A DNA stretch of 30,915 bases from a virus: IMG/VR virus record IMGVR_UViG_3300044631_000918, positions 1 through 30,915 of that record. One strand, given 5' to 3'. Positions 21,400 to 27,135 of the stretch are shown here, piece after piece (within the stretch, counting starts at the first letter, position 1; every line of letters begins with the position of its first letter). Below the pieces are notes generated by a model that saw only the letters and a list, made by a program, of their open reading frames with translations, did no database searches and was not told the origin of the DNA. Made by a program: the position numbers and the translations under genes.

Positions 21400-21423
21400 G
21401 AGAGGCCTCTCGCGAGGCCTCTC
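21400..21423 (-). other. Stable hairpin with GNRA tetraloop
   Basis: A perfect 10-bp stem GAGAGGCCTC / GAGGCCTCTC is capped by GCGA. It lies in the same leader, 22 nt upstream of the ACGGA hairpin and 15 nt after the previous stop. No T-run follows, so it is more likely an RNA-stability or processing element than a terminator. It contains two of the few GGCC sites in the genome. Confidence 0.6.
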
Positions 21424-21437
21424 CGATCCGAGTCGTC

Positions 21438-21692
21438 TCAGCGATACGAGAGATGCTGAGTCAGAAGACGACGAGCGTTCGCGAGGTTCTCCGACTCCTT
21501 CGAGTCGAGGACGATTCGATCGACGACGCTGTTCATCTCCGCGAACTGCTTCTTCGTGAGAAGAGAAGAGAGACCGCGCTTGCTTCGCCATTCGCGCTCT
21601 TCGCGACGACGGAGATCCGTGAGAGCGTCCTCACAAACTGCGACCGCGATCGAGAGTTTCAGGGTGACGGAACTGGTTTCGAGGTTCTGCAT
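21438..21692 (-). CDS. Unknown small helical protein
   Basis: This 84-residue protein starts MQNLETSSVTLKLSIAVAVC and is basic and helical (EDALTDLRRREEREWRSKRG). ATG 21690-21692 follows AAAGAGACAGACA, with an AAGGA-loop hairpin and a promoter-like pair upstream, so it may be a single-gene unit. No family is recognised. Confidence 0.72.
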   Translation of the reverse strand: MQNLETSSVTLKLSIAVAVCEDALTDLRRREEREWRSKRGLSSLLTKKQFAEMNSVVDRIVLDSKESENLANARRLLTQHLSYR

Positions 21693-21707
21693 TGTCTGTC
21701 TCTTTCT

Positions 21708-21722
21708 GCGGCTCCTTGCCGC
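21708..21722 (-). promoter_or_regulatory. Leader hairpin with AAGGA loop
   Basis: The stem GCGGC / GCCGC encloses loop AAGGA (21713-21717), 15 nt upstream of ATG 21692. The same 16 bases, GCGGCAAGGAGCCGCA, recur in the leader at 24536-24550. Candidate CsrA-type operator. Confidence 0.62.
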
Positions 21723-21731
21723 GATGCGATC

Positions 21732-21759
21732 ATCCTACCCTTCCTTCGGCTGAATGCAA
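21732..21759 (-). promoter_or_regulatory. Promoter candidate for 21438-21692
   Basis: TTGCAT (21754-21759) and TAGGAT (21732-21737) are separated by 16 nt. The start point would lie just before the AAGGA hairpin, so the transcript would begin with the hairpin. Confidence 0.5.
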
Positions 21760-21768
21760 GTCCATTCT

Positions 21769-21817
21769 CCGATATTCCGAGGAGATTTCTCACTTTCCCT
21801 CGAAATACCGATATCGG
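21769..21817. promoter_or_regulatory. Intergenic inverted repeat and palindrome (operator candidate)
   Basis: A 13-bp imperfect inverted repeat (21770-21782 and 21798-21810, 15-nt spacer) lies just upstream of the promoter at 21732-21759. It is followed by the perfect palindrome CCGATATCGG (21808-21817). Both mismatches become G.U pairs in minus-strand RNA. It could bind a repressor or fold in RNA. Confidence 0.45.
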
Positions 21818-21831
21818 ACGCTTCAGGAGCC

Positions 21832-22509
21832 TCAGAACGGGATCTCGACCTCGTCGCGGTCGACCGCTCGAGCATCGCGGGAAACCGCGCGAGGATTCGC
21901 GGGGAGCCGTCCGAGCGACTCGACCGACTGGAGAGCGGTCCCGAGGACGGCGGCTCCTGAGCCGATCCTACGCGCTCGGAAGATCCCTCCCCAAAACTCC
22001 CGAGGATCATCCGTACCGCTCTGGTCCGTTCGCTCGACGCGACGACCGGTCGCGATGTCGTGAACCGCGAGGAGTTCGGCGGAGGTCCATTGTTCGAGAG
22101 CCGGCGGGAACGACGATCCTCGAGCCGATCCGAGGTAGTTCGTGATGTCGGCTCGACGGAGCGGATCGAGCCGGCGGAGATCCTCGCGGATCCGACTCCA
22201 GTCGTCCTCGACTCTCTGTCGCTCGACATCGAGCGAGAGACCGCGAGCGATCGCTTTCTCGCGCTTCGTCGCGGGAGCCGTCTCCTCCGTCGTCGTCTTC
22301 TTCGCGTAGAACTCGAAGAACTTCGCAGGGATGAACTTCCCTCGCGATCCTCCATAGATGAGAGCGTAGTCCTCGAGAGCCGCGAGACAGACTGAAAGCC
22401 TCAGTCCCGCGACGCGCTGCTTCGCGAGCGCGAAGATCTCCTCGTCCATCTCCCCACGAAAAAGAACGCGAACTCTCGCGACAAACTCCGCTAGTTCTGA
22501 ACTCGTCAC
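21832..22509 (-). CDS. Unknown early protein (possible replication accessory)
   Basis: In this 225-residue protein the first 75 residues are helical (SSELAEFVARVRVLFRGEMD, LSVCLAALEDYALIYGGSRG, KFIPAKFFEFYAKK). They vaguely resemble N-terminal domains of phage helicase loaders or replisome organisers. The middle is charged and basic, and the C-terminus ends with an acidic ...RDEVEIPF tail like those that bind partner proteins. GTG 22507-22509 has the ribosome-binding site ACGGAGACAGC. Replication is a weak guess. Confidence 0.6.
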   Translation of the reverse strand: MTSSELAEFVARVRVLFRGEMDEEIFALAKQRVAGLRLSVCLAALEDYALIYGGSRGKFIPAKFFEFYAKKTTTEETAPATKREKAIARGLSLDVERQRVEDDWSRIREDLRRLDPLRRADITNYLGSARGSSFPPALEQWTSAELLAVHDIATGRRVERTDQSGTDDPREFWGGIFRARRIGSGAAVLGTALQSVESLGRLPANPRAVSRDARAVDRDEVEIPF

Positions 22510-22524
22510 GCTGTCTCCGTTTCT

Positions 22525-22552
22525 CCGGCTCCATGCCGGCGGACGGAGTATA
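22525..22552 (-). promoter_or_regulatory. Leader hairpin with ATGGA loop plus -10 box
   Basis: The stem CCGGC / GCCGG encloses loop ATGGA (22530-22534), 15 nt upstream of GTG 22509. TATACT (22547-22552) lies 7 nt further up, so transcription would start close to the hairpin. The downstream ribosome-binding site is ACGGAGACAGC. Confidence 0.6.
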
Positions 22553-22554
22553 CC

Positions 22555-22968
22555 TCAGCCGATCGCGAGCGTATCGGTCCCGGCTTCGGTCGCGGAAGAA
22601 ACTCCGTCGACTGGATCCGTAAGGACCGCGTTCAGTTGGCATCGGCCCGAGGTCGCGTGTTCGATCGTCGCCTTGAGATAGCGACGCTTCCCGAGCATCG
22701 AGACCGCGAAGATAATCTTCGGTTTCGTCGATGCGTTCGTACTCGCGGAGAGAGTGTAGTCCGTTCCCTGAACGAGTCCGGGGATCGCGATCCAAGTCGA
22801 ATTATCGTCGGACTGCTCGATCTTCGTATTCGTCGTGAGTGCGCCGGTCGACGCGCTCGAGAATATCACTCGAGCGAAGCGGAAACCTTGCGTGTCGACT
22901 GAGCCGGTAAGAGCCGAAGAACTCGACTCGTTCATCAAGACGGACTTCGTGTTCTGGAAACTTCTCAT
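22555..22968 (-). CDS. Capsid-associated protein paralog, copy 2
   Basis: This 137-residue beta-rich protein is homologous to the protein encoded next to the major capsid gene (4431-4862). Shared blocks are DTQGFRFARVI, STGAL, GLVQGTDYTLSASTNAS, LGKRRYLKATIEHATSG and LTDPVDGVSS. It stands alone in the early region behind the strongest promoter in the genome (23084-23113) and is followed by the ATGGA leader. Its role could be a second decoration protein or an exapted copy. The ATG has only a weak GAGAGA Shine-Dalgarno. Confidence 0.7.
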   Translation of the reverse strand: MRSFQNTKSVLMNESSSSALTGSVDTQGFRFARVIFSSASTGALTTNTKIEQSDDNSTWIAIPGLVQGTDYTLSASTNASTKPKIIFAVSMLGKRRYLKATIEHATSGRCQLNAVLTDPVDGVSSATEAGTDTLAIG

Positions 22969-23020
22969 ATCTCTCTCATCGGCTGCGAGAAAGAGCGAGA
23001 GAAGGAGAGAGAGAAAGATG

Positions 23021-23061
23021 AAAACGAAAGACGGGACCAGACCTGAAGTCCGATCCCGTCT
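23021..23061 (-). terminator. Promoter-proximal hairpin with T-rich tail (attenuator candidate)
   Basis: As minus-strand RNA a 14-bp stem (AGACGGGATCGGAC / GTCTGGTCCCGTCT, two G.U pairs) with loop TTCAG is followed by TTCGTTTT. It starts about 16 nt after the predicted start of the promoter at 23084-23113. It may stop most transcripts early or back up the terminator at 23145-23179. Confidence 0.6.
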
Positions 23062-23075
23062 ATCTCTCTTTCTCC

Positions 23076-23098
23076 GGGGAGGGGTTATAGGGGAGGGG
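23076..23098 (+). other. Four-run G-quadruplex motif
   Basis: The plus strand reads G4-A-G4-TTATA-G4-A-G4: four runs of four guanines with loops of 1, 5 and 1 nt. It consists of two copies of GGGGAGGGGTT separated by ATA. It lies on the template strand of the minus promoter and contains its -10 box. Confidence 0.8.
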
Positions 23099-23113
23099 TT
23101 TTCCGTATGTCAA
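23084..23113 (-). promoter_or_regulatory. Near-consensus sigma70 promoter
   Basis: TTGACA (23108-23113, perfect) and TATAAC (23084-23089, 5 of 6) are separated by 18 nt, reading toward the capsid paralog at 22555-22968. This is the best promoter match in the window. The -10 lies in the central loop of the G-quadruplex motif. Confidence 0.82.
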
Positions 23114-23144
23114 GAGGGGAAACCGAGCGACTTCTCGAGATTTC

Positions 23145-23179
23145 GAAAAAGACAATCCGCCGAGGTTCTCTCGGCGGAT
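23145..23179 (-). terminator. Rho-independent terminator of the recombination operon
   Basis: A perfect 10-bp stem ATCCGCCGAG / CTCGGCGGAT with loop AGAAC is followed by TGTCTTTTTC on the minus strand. It lies 26 nt after the stop of the HTH gene. Confidence 0.85.
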
Positions 23180-23205
23180 CGCTCGCGGAGTCGAGTGTGG
23201 CTCCC

Positions 23206-23580
23206 TCAGACTCCGTAAGTTTGGGATCCACGCCAAGCGAGGATCATAGAGGTCGAGCGTCTCGAGATCTCGAAACGAAGGACGGGATCGACCGTCTCCC
23301 ACTTCAGCCGGCGACGCGAGACCGAAGCCTCCGCGATCTTCAGCCTCCGAGCGAGATCCTCCTCAGAAGGAGAGAGATGTCCCGGAAGGAGATCGAACGC
23401 AAGTCCGACCGTGAGGAGACTCCGTACCGCTCCGGGGATCTCGAGATCCCTCCGGAGGATCCCCGCGCATCGGAGAGCCTCCTCGACCGTGTACGGACGG
23501 AATACGCGAGGATCCTCCGCGACGATCCCGATCTGAGATCGGACCGACACGACTCCCGGCTCGGTGAAGCGTTCAGACAC
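23206..23580 (-). CDS. HTH protein downstream of the annealing protein
   Basis: This 124-residue protein starts at GTG 23578-23580 with a perfect AGGAGGT Shine-Dalgarno, overlapping the upstream gene by 8 nt (GTGTCTGA). The C-terminal part contains SPSEEDLARRLKIAEASVSR, a helix-turn-helix pattern. The N-terminal part (YTVEEALRCAGILRRDLEI) is helical. It could be a regulator or an origin-binding protein. It ends the operon before the terminator. Confidence 0.72.
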   Translation of the reverse strand: MSERFTEPGVVSVRSQIGIVAEDPRVFRPYTVEEALRCAGILRRDLEIPGAVRSLLTVGLAFDLLPGHLSPSEEDLARRLKIAEASVSRRRLKWETVDPVLRFEISRRSTSMILAWRGSQTYGV

Positions 23581-24421
23581 GGACGACCTCCTCTGAGATA
23601 GAGACGAGAATCGACTTCCCCGAGCGACGCTCGAGCCGGCATCGAGAGATGAGACCGAAAGCCTGATTCGCTTCGAGCGAAGTCGCGAGGTTCGGATCGA
23701 CGATCGCGATCGGAGGGAGCGGTTCCTGATCGACGCGCCAGATCGTCTTTCCGCTCCCGTTCGTGACGACCGAGACCTTCGCGTTCGGGAAGATCTCGAC
23801 CTCGCTCGAGGTTTCCTCAACGACTGGAGCCGCGACCTCTGGAGCCGGCTCGACGACGGTCGACTCGACCTTCTTCTTCCGACTCGGCTTCTCGGCTTGC
23901 TCCGCAGCCGGCAAAGCCGGCGACGCATGGACGACCGAGAGGTCGACGGGGACCGCTCCCGCGATCGAGTCGACCTCCGTCTCGTCGAGAATCGCGAGAC
24001 CGCAGATCGACAACGTCGCGCGTCGTTTCGCTTTGGTCTCGCATTTCATCCAAGCATTCGCGAGCGACTCTCCTTTGAGGTTCGCAAGCGACACCGATCC
24101 GGTAGAGATGTCCTCGCGTCCGGTCTTGTCTCGGACTGAGACCGTCACCGTGAGGATATCCCCGACGACTTCCTTCGCGAGCGAGACGACGGAGACTCCG
24201 TGAATCTGTCGGAGTTGTTCCGTCGCGGACTTCGTCGCGTAGAGTACTGTCTTCCCGCTCAGTACGAGGTACTGAAAAGGCTGCGTGAGAGGGTTCAAAC
24301 CGAGGGAGTCGCAGACCGCGCGGTATAGCGCGACCCGCTGATCTGGTCCGAGGCGACCGATGTCGCCGGCGGAAATGTACGCTTCTAAAGCGCGGGTTCC
24401 GGCTTGTACGATGTCGTTCAC
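23573..24421 (-). CDS. RecT/Red-beta-like single-strand annealing protein
   Basis: In this 282-residue protein, residues about 20-150 follow a phage annealing-protein pattern: VALYRAVCDSLGLNPLTQPF, then GKTVLYATKSATEQLRQIHG, GSVSLANLKGESLANAWMKC and ETKAKRRATLSICGLAILDE. The rest is a Pro/Ala/Glu linker and a short C-terminal domain. Such proteins anneal complementary strands in phage recombination. GTG 24419-24421 overlaps the stop of the preceding micropeptide. It may act with the nucleases at 16238-16582 and 18581-19027. Confidence 0.7.
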   Translation of the reverse strand: MNDIVQAGTRALEAYISAGDIGRLGPDQRVALYRAVCDSLGLNPLTQPFQYLVLSGKTVLYATKSATEQLRQIHGVSVVSLAKEVVGDILTVTVSVRDKTGREDISTGSVSLANLKGESLANAWMKCETKAKRRATLSICGLAILDETEVDSIAGAVPVDLSVVHASPALPAAEQAEKPSRKKKVESTVVEPAPEVAAPVVEETSSEVEIFPNAKVSVVTNGSGKTIWRVDQEPLPPIAIVDPNLATSLEANQAFGLISRCRLERRSGKSILVSISEEVVRV

Positions 24422-24504
24422 TTGTCCCCTCCTTCCGAGAAGAGAGGCGTAAGCGTAGCGATCGCGAAGAACGCGATCGTCCCGATGAGAGCGAAAGTTT
24501 CCAT
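24418..24504 (-). CDS. 28-residue membrane micropeptide
   Basis: METFALIGTIAFFAIATLTP is almost entirely one membrane helix, followed by LFSEGGDK. ATG 24502-24504 has GGAGA 6 nt upstream, and its TGA overlaps the GTG of the annealing protein. It is the first product of the recombination operon, so it may be a translational leader coupled to the next gene or a small membrane protein. Confidence 0.65.
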   Translation of the reverse strand: METFALIGTIAFFAIATLTPLFSEGGDK

Positions 24505-24868
24505 GAGTTGTCTCCGGCGATCTCCGAGATCGCTTGCGGCTCCTTGCCGCGCACCTATCCTATCGACGGAGACGCTACGGGGACTGAAAAGGAAACGGAA
24601 AAATCCCGATTTCGTTCTGAGTTCTCGCGTACGCGGAGAACTTCAGAGGTCGCTCGCAGCGATCTACGATCTCGAAATCGGTCCGGGATTCGTCTCCAGA
24701 GACGCTCGAAAGGTCCGACATCTCGAAGAGCGAACGTGGCAAGCGTTCGATCTCTTCACGCTCGCGGAGTCACTCGCTCGAGACGAAGAGATCCGCGTCT
24801 CCGTCGCTCAGGCGCGATCGGTCCTCCTCCGGCTCCTCTTAGATCAGGGAGTCGAGGATCGTCTCTGA
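24503..24868 (+). CDS. Possible plus-strand gene, start uncertain
   Basis: From about 24585 to 24868 the plus strand has a codon pattern like the real genes of this phage (CTC, GAG, CGA, GCG, ATC), encoding a helical basic protein (SSRVRGELQRSLAAIYDLEI ... EERTWQAFDLFTLAESLARD). No minus-strand frame explains this stretch. The only standard in-frame start is ATG 24503-24505, which would make the opposite strand's leader hairpins coding. Otherwise a CTG at 24584 or a lost start is needed. It would be the only plus-strand gene, divergent from the recombination operon. It may be a decayed gene. Confidence 0.38.
   Translation: MSCLRRSPRSLAAPCRAPILSTETLRGLKRKRKNPDFVLSSRVRGELQRSLAAIYDLEIGPGFVSRDARKVRHLEERTWQAFDLFTLAESLARDEEIRVSVAQARSVLLRLLLDQGVEDRL
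24517..24562 (-). promoter_or_regulatory. Tandem GGA-loop hairpins and -10 box before the recombination operon
   Basis: The first hairpin is GCGGC / GCCGC with loop AAGGA (24536-24550). The second is GCGATC / GATCGC with loop TCGGA (24517-24533). CCGGAGACAACTC then leads into ATG 24504. TAGGAT (24557-24562) is a -10 candidate placing the start at the first hairpin. Three GGA sites in a row fit a CsrA-type operator. Confidence 0.65.
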
Positions 24869-26224
24869 GCCGAAGTAGTTCGCCGGAATCGAGAGACCGC
24901 GTCGGTACATATCGAAGAGACGGTCGAACGCTCGAGCGAACTTCGCGCTCGTATACGCGTCGCCGTCGTTCGTGAAGGAGTAGCGAGCATTGTCGTCGAC
25001 GTACCAGTCCGAAGAGCCGGCGATGATTCCGATCGCTTGACCTCCGGGAGCGATCGACATCATCTCCGCGACGATCACTTCGTCGATATAGCAAGCCGCA
25101 GTCGCGACCGCGACCGTCGACTCGACGACGAGATAGGTCTCGCTCGGAATGATGCGCGGAGATCGCAGCGTCGCGGAGTAGAGCGCGAAGGAAGTCGTCG
25201 CGCTCGCGATCGACTGCTCCCGTTTGAAGTTTCCGGAGTCGATCACGTTCCCCGACGCATCCTGAACGGAGACGCGAATCGTCCCCGTCGATCCTGCGTC
25301 CTTCTTCAGAGCAAAGGAGATCATGTACGGTCGATCCGGAGTGAGTCGACCGAGCGATCCAGTCCCCGAGCCGAGTTGCTGTCGGATCTTGACGACGTTT
25401 CCCGTCGCGAGGAACTCGAAGGACTTCGAGCCGCGATAGACGTTCGTCGTCTCCGTTAGAAAGTCCGTCCCGGCGGTCCCGCTCGAAACCGTCCAGTTGT
25501 CCGGGACGTTCGAGGTCTGGTCCTCGAAGTCTGAGTTCGTCGCGATATTCGCGCCTCTCGCTCCCGCGTCCGTCGACGCGGTGACGGACGAGAGTCGCAT
25601 GAAAGTACCGGAGCCGGCGGGAAAGCGATAGTCGAGAGGAGGGTACGAGGGTTGTCCTCGGATCTCGAAGATCTCAGTCCCTCGAGCGATCGAGCCGTCC
25701 TGAGCATCCTGAACGCATCGCGCTTCGACGAGTTCGGTTCGAATGTTTGGCCAGTCGTTCGTGGATGCGAGGAGAATGTTCGGAGCCTCGAAGAGATAGA
25801 GGAAAGTTCCGTTTCCATTGTTCGAGCCTCCTACCGACAGACCAGATTTCGAGACCGTGTTTCCGTCGATCGACTCCGCGTCCGCGTCCATCTGTCGGAT
25901 GAGCCAGATGAGCGCGTCTTGAACCGTCTTCTCTCTCATCGCGTTCGTCGTCGAGGACGAAGCCTCATCGAACGTCATCTCGATGAGCGTCTTCTCCGCA
26001 GCCGCTCGGACATCCTGAAGAACGAGACCCGCCTCTTCGATCCTCGCTTCGAGGTTTCCGGAGAGTTGGTCGATCATGTAGCGATCGCTCGAGGAGTAGG
26101 TTCCCTGAACGGTCGCGAAGAGCGTCTTCAGGTTCGCTTGATGAGCGCGGACCGCGTCCATCATCGCGATGAGTTTCCCGAGCCGCGTAAAGAGACCGTC
26201 CGTTCCATCGTATACGAGAGCCAT
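24839..26224 (-). CDS. Tail fibre / receptor-binding protein with carbohydrate-binding domain
   Basis: This 461-residue protein has a helical N-terminus (about 1-115; LGKLIAMMDAVRAHQANLKT). A beta-rich middle follows, then a CBM_4_9-like jelly roll (about 225-385; NSDFEDQTSNVPDNWTVSSG, YRGSKSFEFLATGNVVKIRQ, SFALKKDAGSTGTIRVSVQD), then a C-terminal helix. Carbohydrate-binding modules of this kind sit on fibres and adhere to host glycans. It is the last gene of the tail run. ATG 26222-26224 has AAGGAG upstream. Confidence 0.68.
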   Translation of the reverse strand: MALVYDGTDGLFTRLGKLIAMMDAVRAHQANLKTLFATVQGTYSSSDRYMIDQLSGNLEARIEEAGLVLQDVRAAAEKTLIEMTFDEASSSTTNAMREKTVQDALIWLIRQMDADAESIDGNTVSKSGLSVGGSNNGNGTFLYLFEAPNILLASTNDWPNIRTELVEARCVQDAQDGSIARGTEIFEIRGQPSYPPLDYRFPAGSGTFMRLSSVTASTDAGARGANIATNSDFEDQTSNVPDNWTVSSGTAGTDFLTETTNVYRGSKSFEFLATGNVVKIRQQLGSGTGSLGRLTPDRPYMISFALKKDAGSTGTIRVSVQDASGNVIDSGNFKREQSIASATTSFALYSATLRSPRIIPSETYLVVESTVAVATAACYIDEVIVAEMMSIAPGGQAIGIIAGSSDWYVDDNARYSFTNDGDAYTSAKFARAFDRLFDMYRRGLSIPANYFGSETILDSLI

Positions 26225-26497
26225 TTAGAGAGACTCCTTTTCGCTTCTATCGGGAAGAGGGAGAGCCGCATTGAGGAGAGCGCGTCGACGCTCGCATCCT
26301 CCGCAGCCTCCGAAGATCTTCTTCGCGGCTTCCGTGATCCGGAGAACCGTCGCGACTCCGTGAACAATGTCGCCGGCTCCTCGAGGTTCTCCCTCGTAGT
26401 TTGGACACTCGCGACACGTCGCGTCTTCAGGATTCGTCTCGAAGTTTTTCGAGATCCCGCAGTAACACCGACCCGCGATGAGGAAGCGACATTTCAT
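26225..26497 (-). CDS. Cysteine-rich small protein
   Basis: This 90-residue protein starts MKCRFLIAGRCYCGISKNFE and carries cysteine pairs (C-Y-C, C-x-x-C in ATCRECPNYEGE, and GGCGGC near the end) that could bind metal. ATG overlaps the upstream stop. It lies between two virion-associated genes. It resembles short zinc-ribbon-like phage proteins but no exact family is recognised. Confidence 0.68.
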   Translation of the reverse strand: MKCRFLIAGRCYCGISKNFETNPEDATCRECPNYEGEPRGAGDIVHGVATVLRITEAAKKIFGGCGGCERRRALLNAALPLPDRSEKESL

Positions 26498-27135
26498 ATT
26501 CGAACGACGGAGACCGTCCCTTCCGCGATGAGTTCGGACGAGACGTTTCCTGCATAGTTGGAATTGCAAGTCGTGCTATATGGAGGCTGAACTCCCGCAC
26601 TATTCACGAGACCGCTTGAGATCAGATACCAACCAGTTGGATCGCAGTCCGTCGAGTCGCTCTGAAACTTCAATTCGAACGGGAACACTTGCACCCAAAC
26701 TTGCCACTTTTGACCGATGCTCGGTCGATACGGAATCATCGTGAACTGCGCTTGAAAGTTCGCAAGATTCGGCAAGGGATACGGACCGTCGCAGTATCCG
26801 CCAAGTCCGACGTTGTAGAAATCCCACGCGACCGAAGCATAGGTCACGCTCGCGTTTGGAATTGCGTCAAGTTGGCAAGGAGCGGGTTGACTCTGCGTAG
26901 GTTGCCTCCATCGAAAATCTTTCGATGGAACTCCGCTCGTAAAAGTGTTCCGCAGCGTATAGACCTCGAAAGCCGGTCCGGAGTAGTTCGGAGGTACTTC
27001 GGTCGCGAAGAAACACGCGCAGCCTACGGGAGAATGTCGAACGATTCCTGTCCACGTAACGCGATATCCGCCGGTGAACTGGAAACACGGACACGGAGAG
27101 ACCGCGCAGCAACACGGAAGGACTTCGACCGTCAA
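26494..27135 (-). CDS. Cysteine-rich virion-region protein of atypical composition
   Basis: This 213-residue protein starts at TTG 27133-27135 (TTGA overlap with the upstream stop, CGGAG upstream). The N-terminus carries PCCCAVSPCPCFQFTGG. Two Asp-Cys and several further cysteines follow, then a beta-rich, aromatic region (GQKWQVWVQVFPFELKFQ). GC content and codon use are visibly lower than in the neighbours. It could be a recently acquired fibre tip or structural gene. No family is recognised. Confidence 0.7.
   Translation of the reverse strand: MTVEVLPCCCAVSPCPCFQFTGGYRVTWTGIVRHSPVGCACFFATEVPPNYSGPAFEVYTLRNTFTSGVPSKDFRWRQPTQSQPAPCQLDAIPNASVTYASVAWDFYNVGLGGYCDGPYPLPNLANFQAQFTMIPYRPSIGQKWQVWVQVFPFELKFQSDSTDCDPTGWYLISSGLVNSAGVQPPYSTTCNSNYAGNVSSELIAEGTVSVVRI

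Noticed and set aside
22969-23028. Pyrimidine-rich tract as a separate regulatory element
   Set aside because: The pyrimidine (minus) / GAGA (plus) run before the capsid paralog is low-complexity and I see no defined signal beyond the hairpin already listed.
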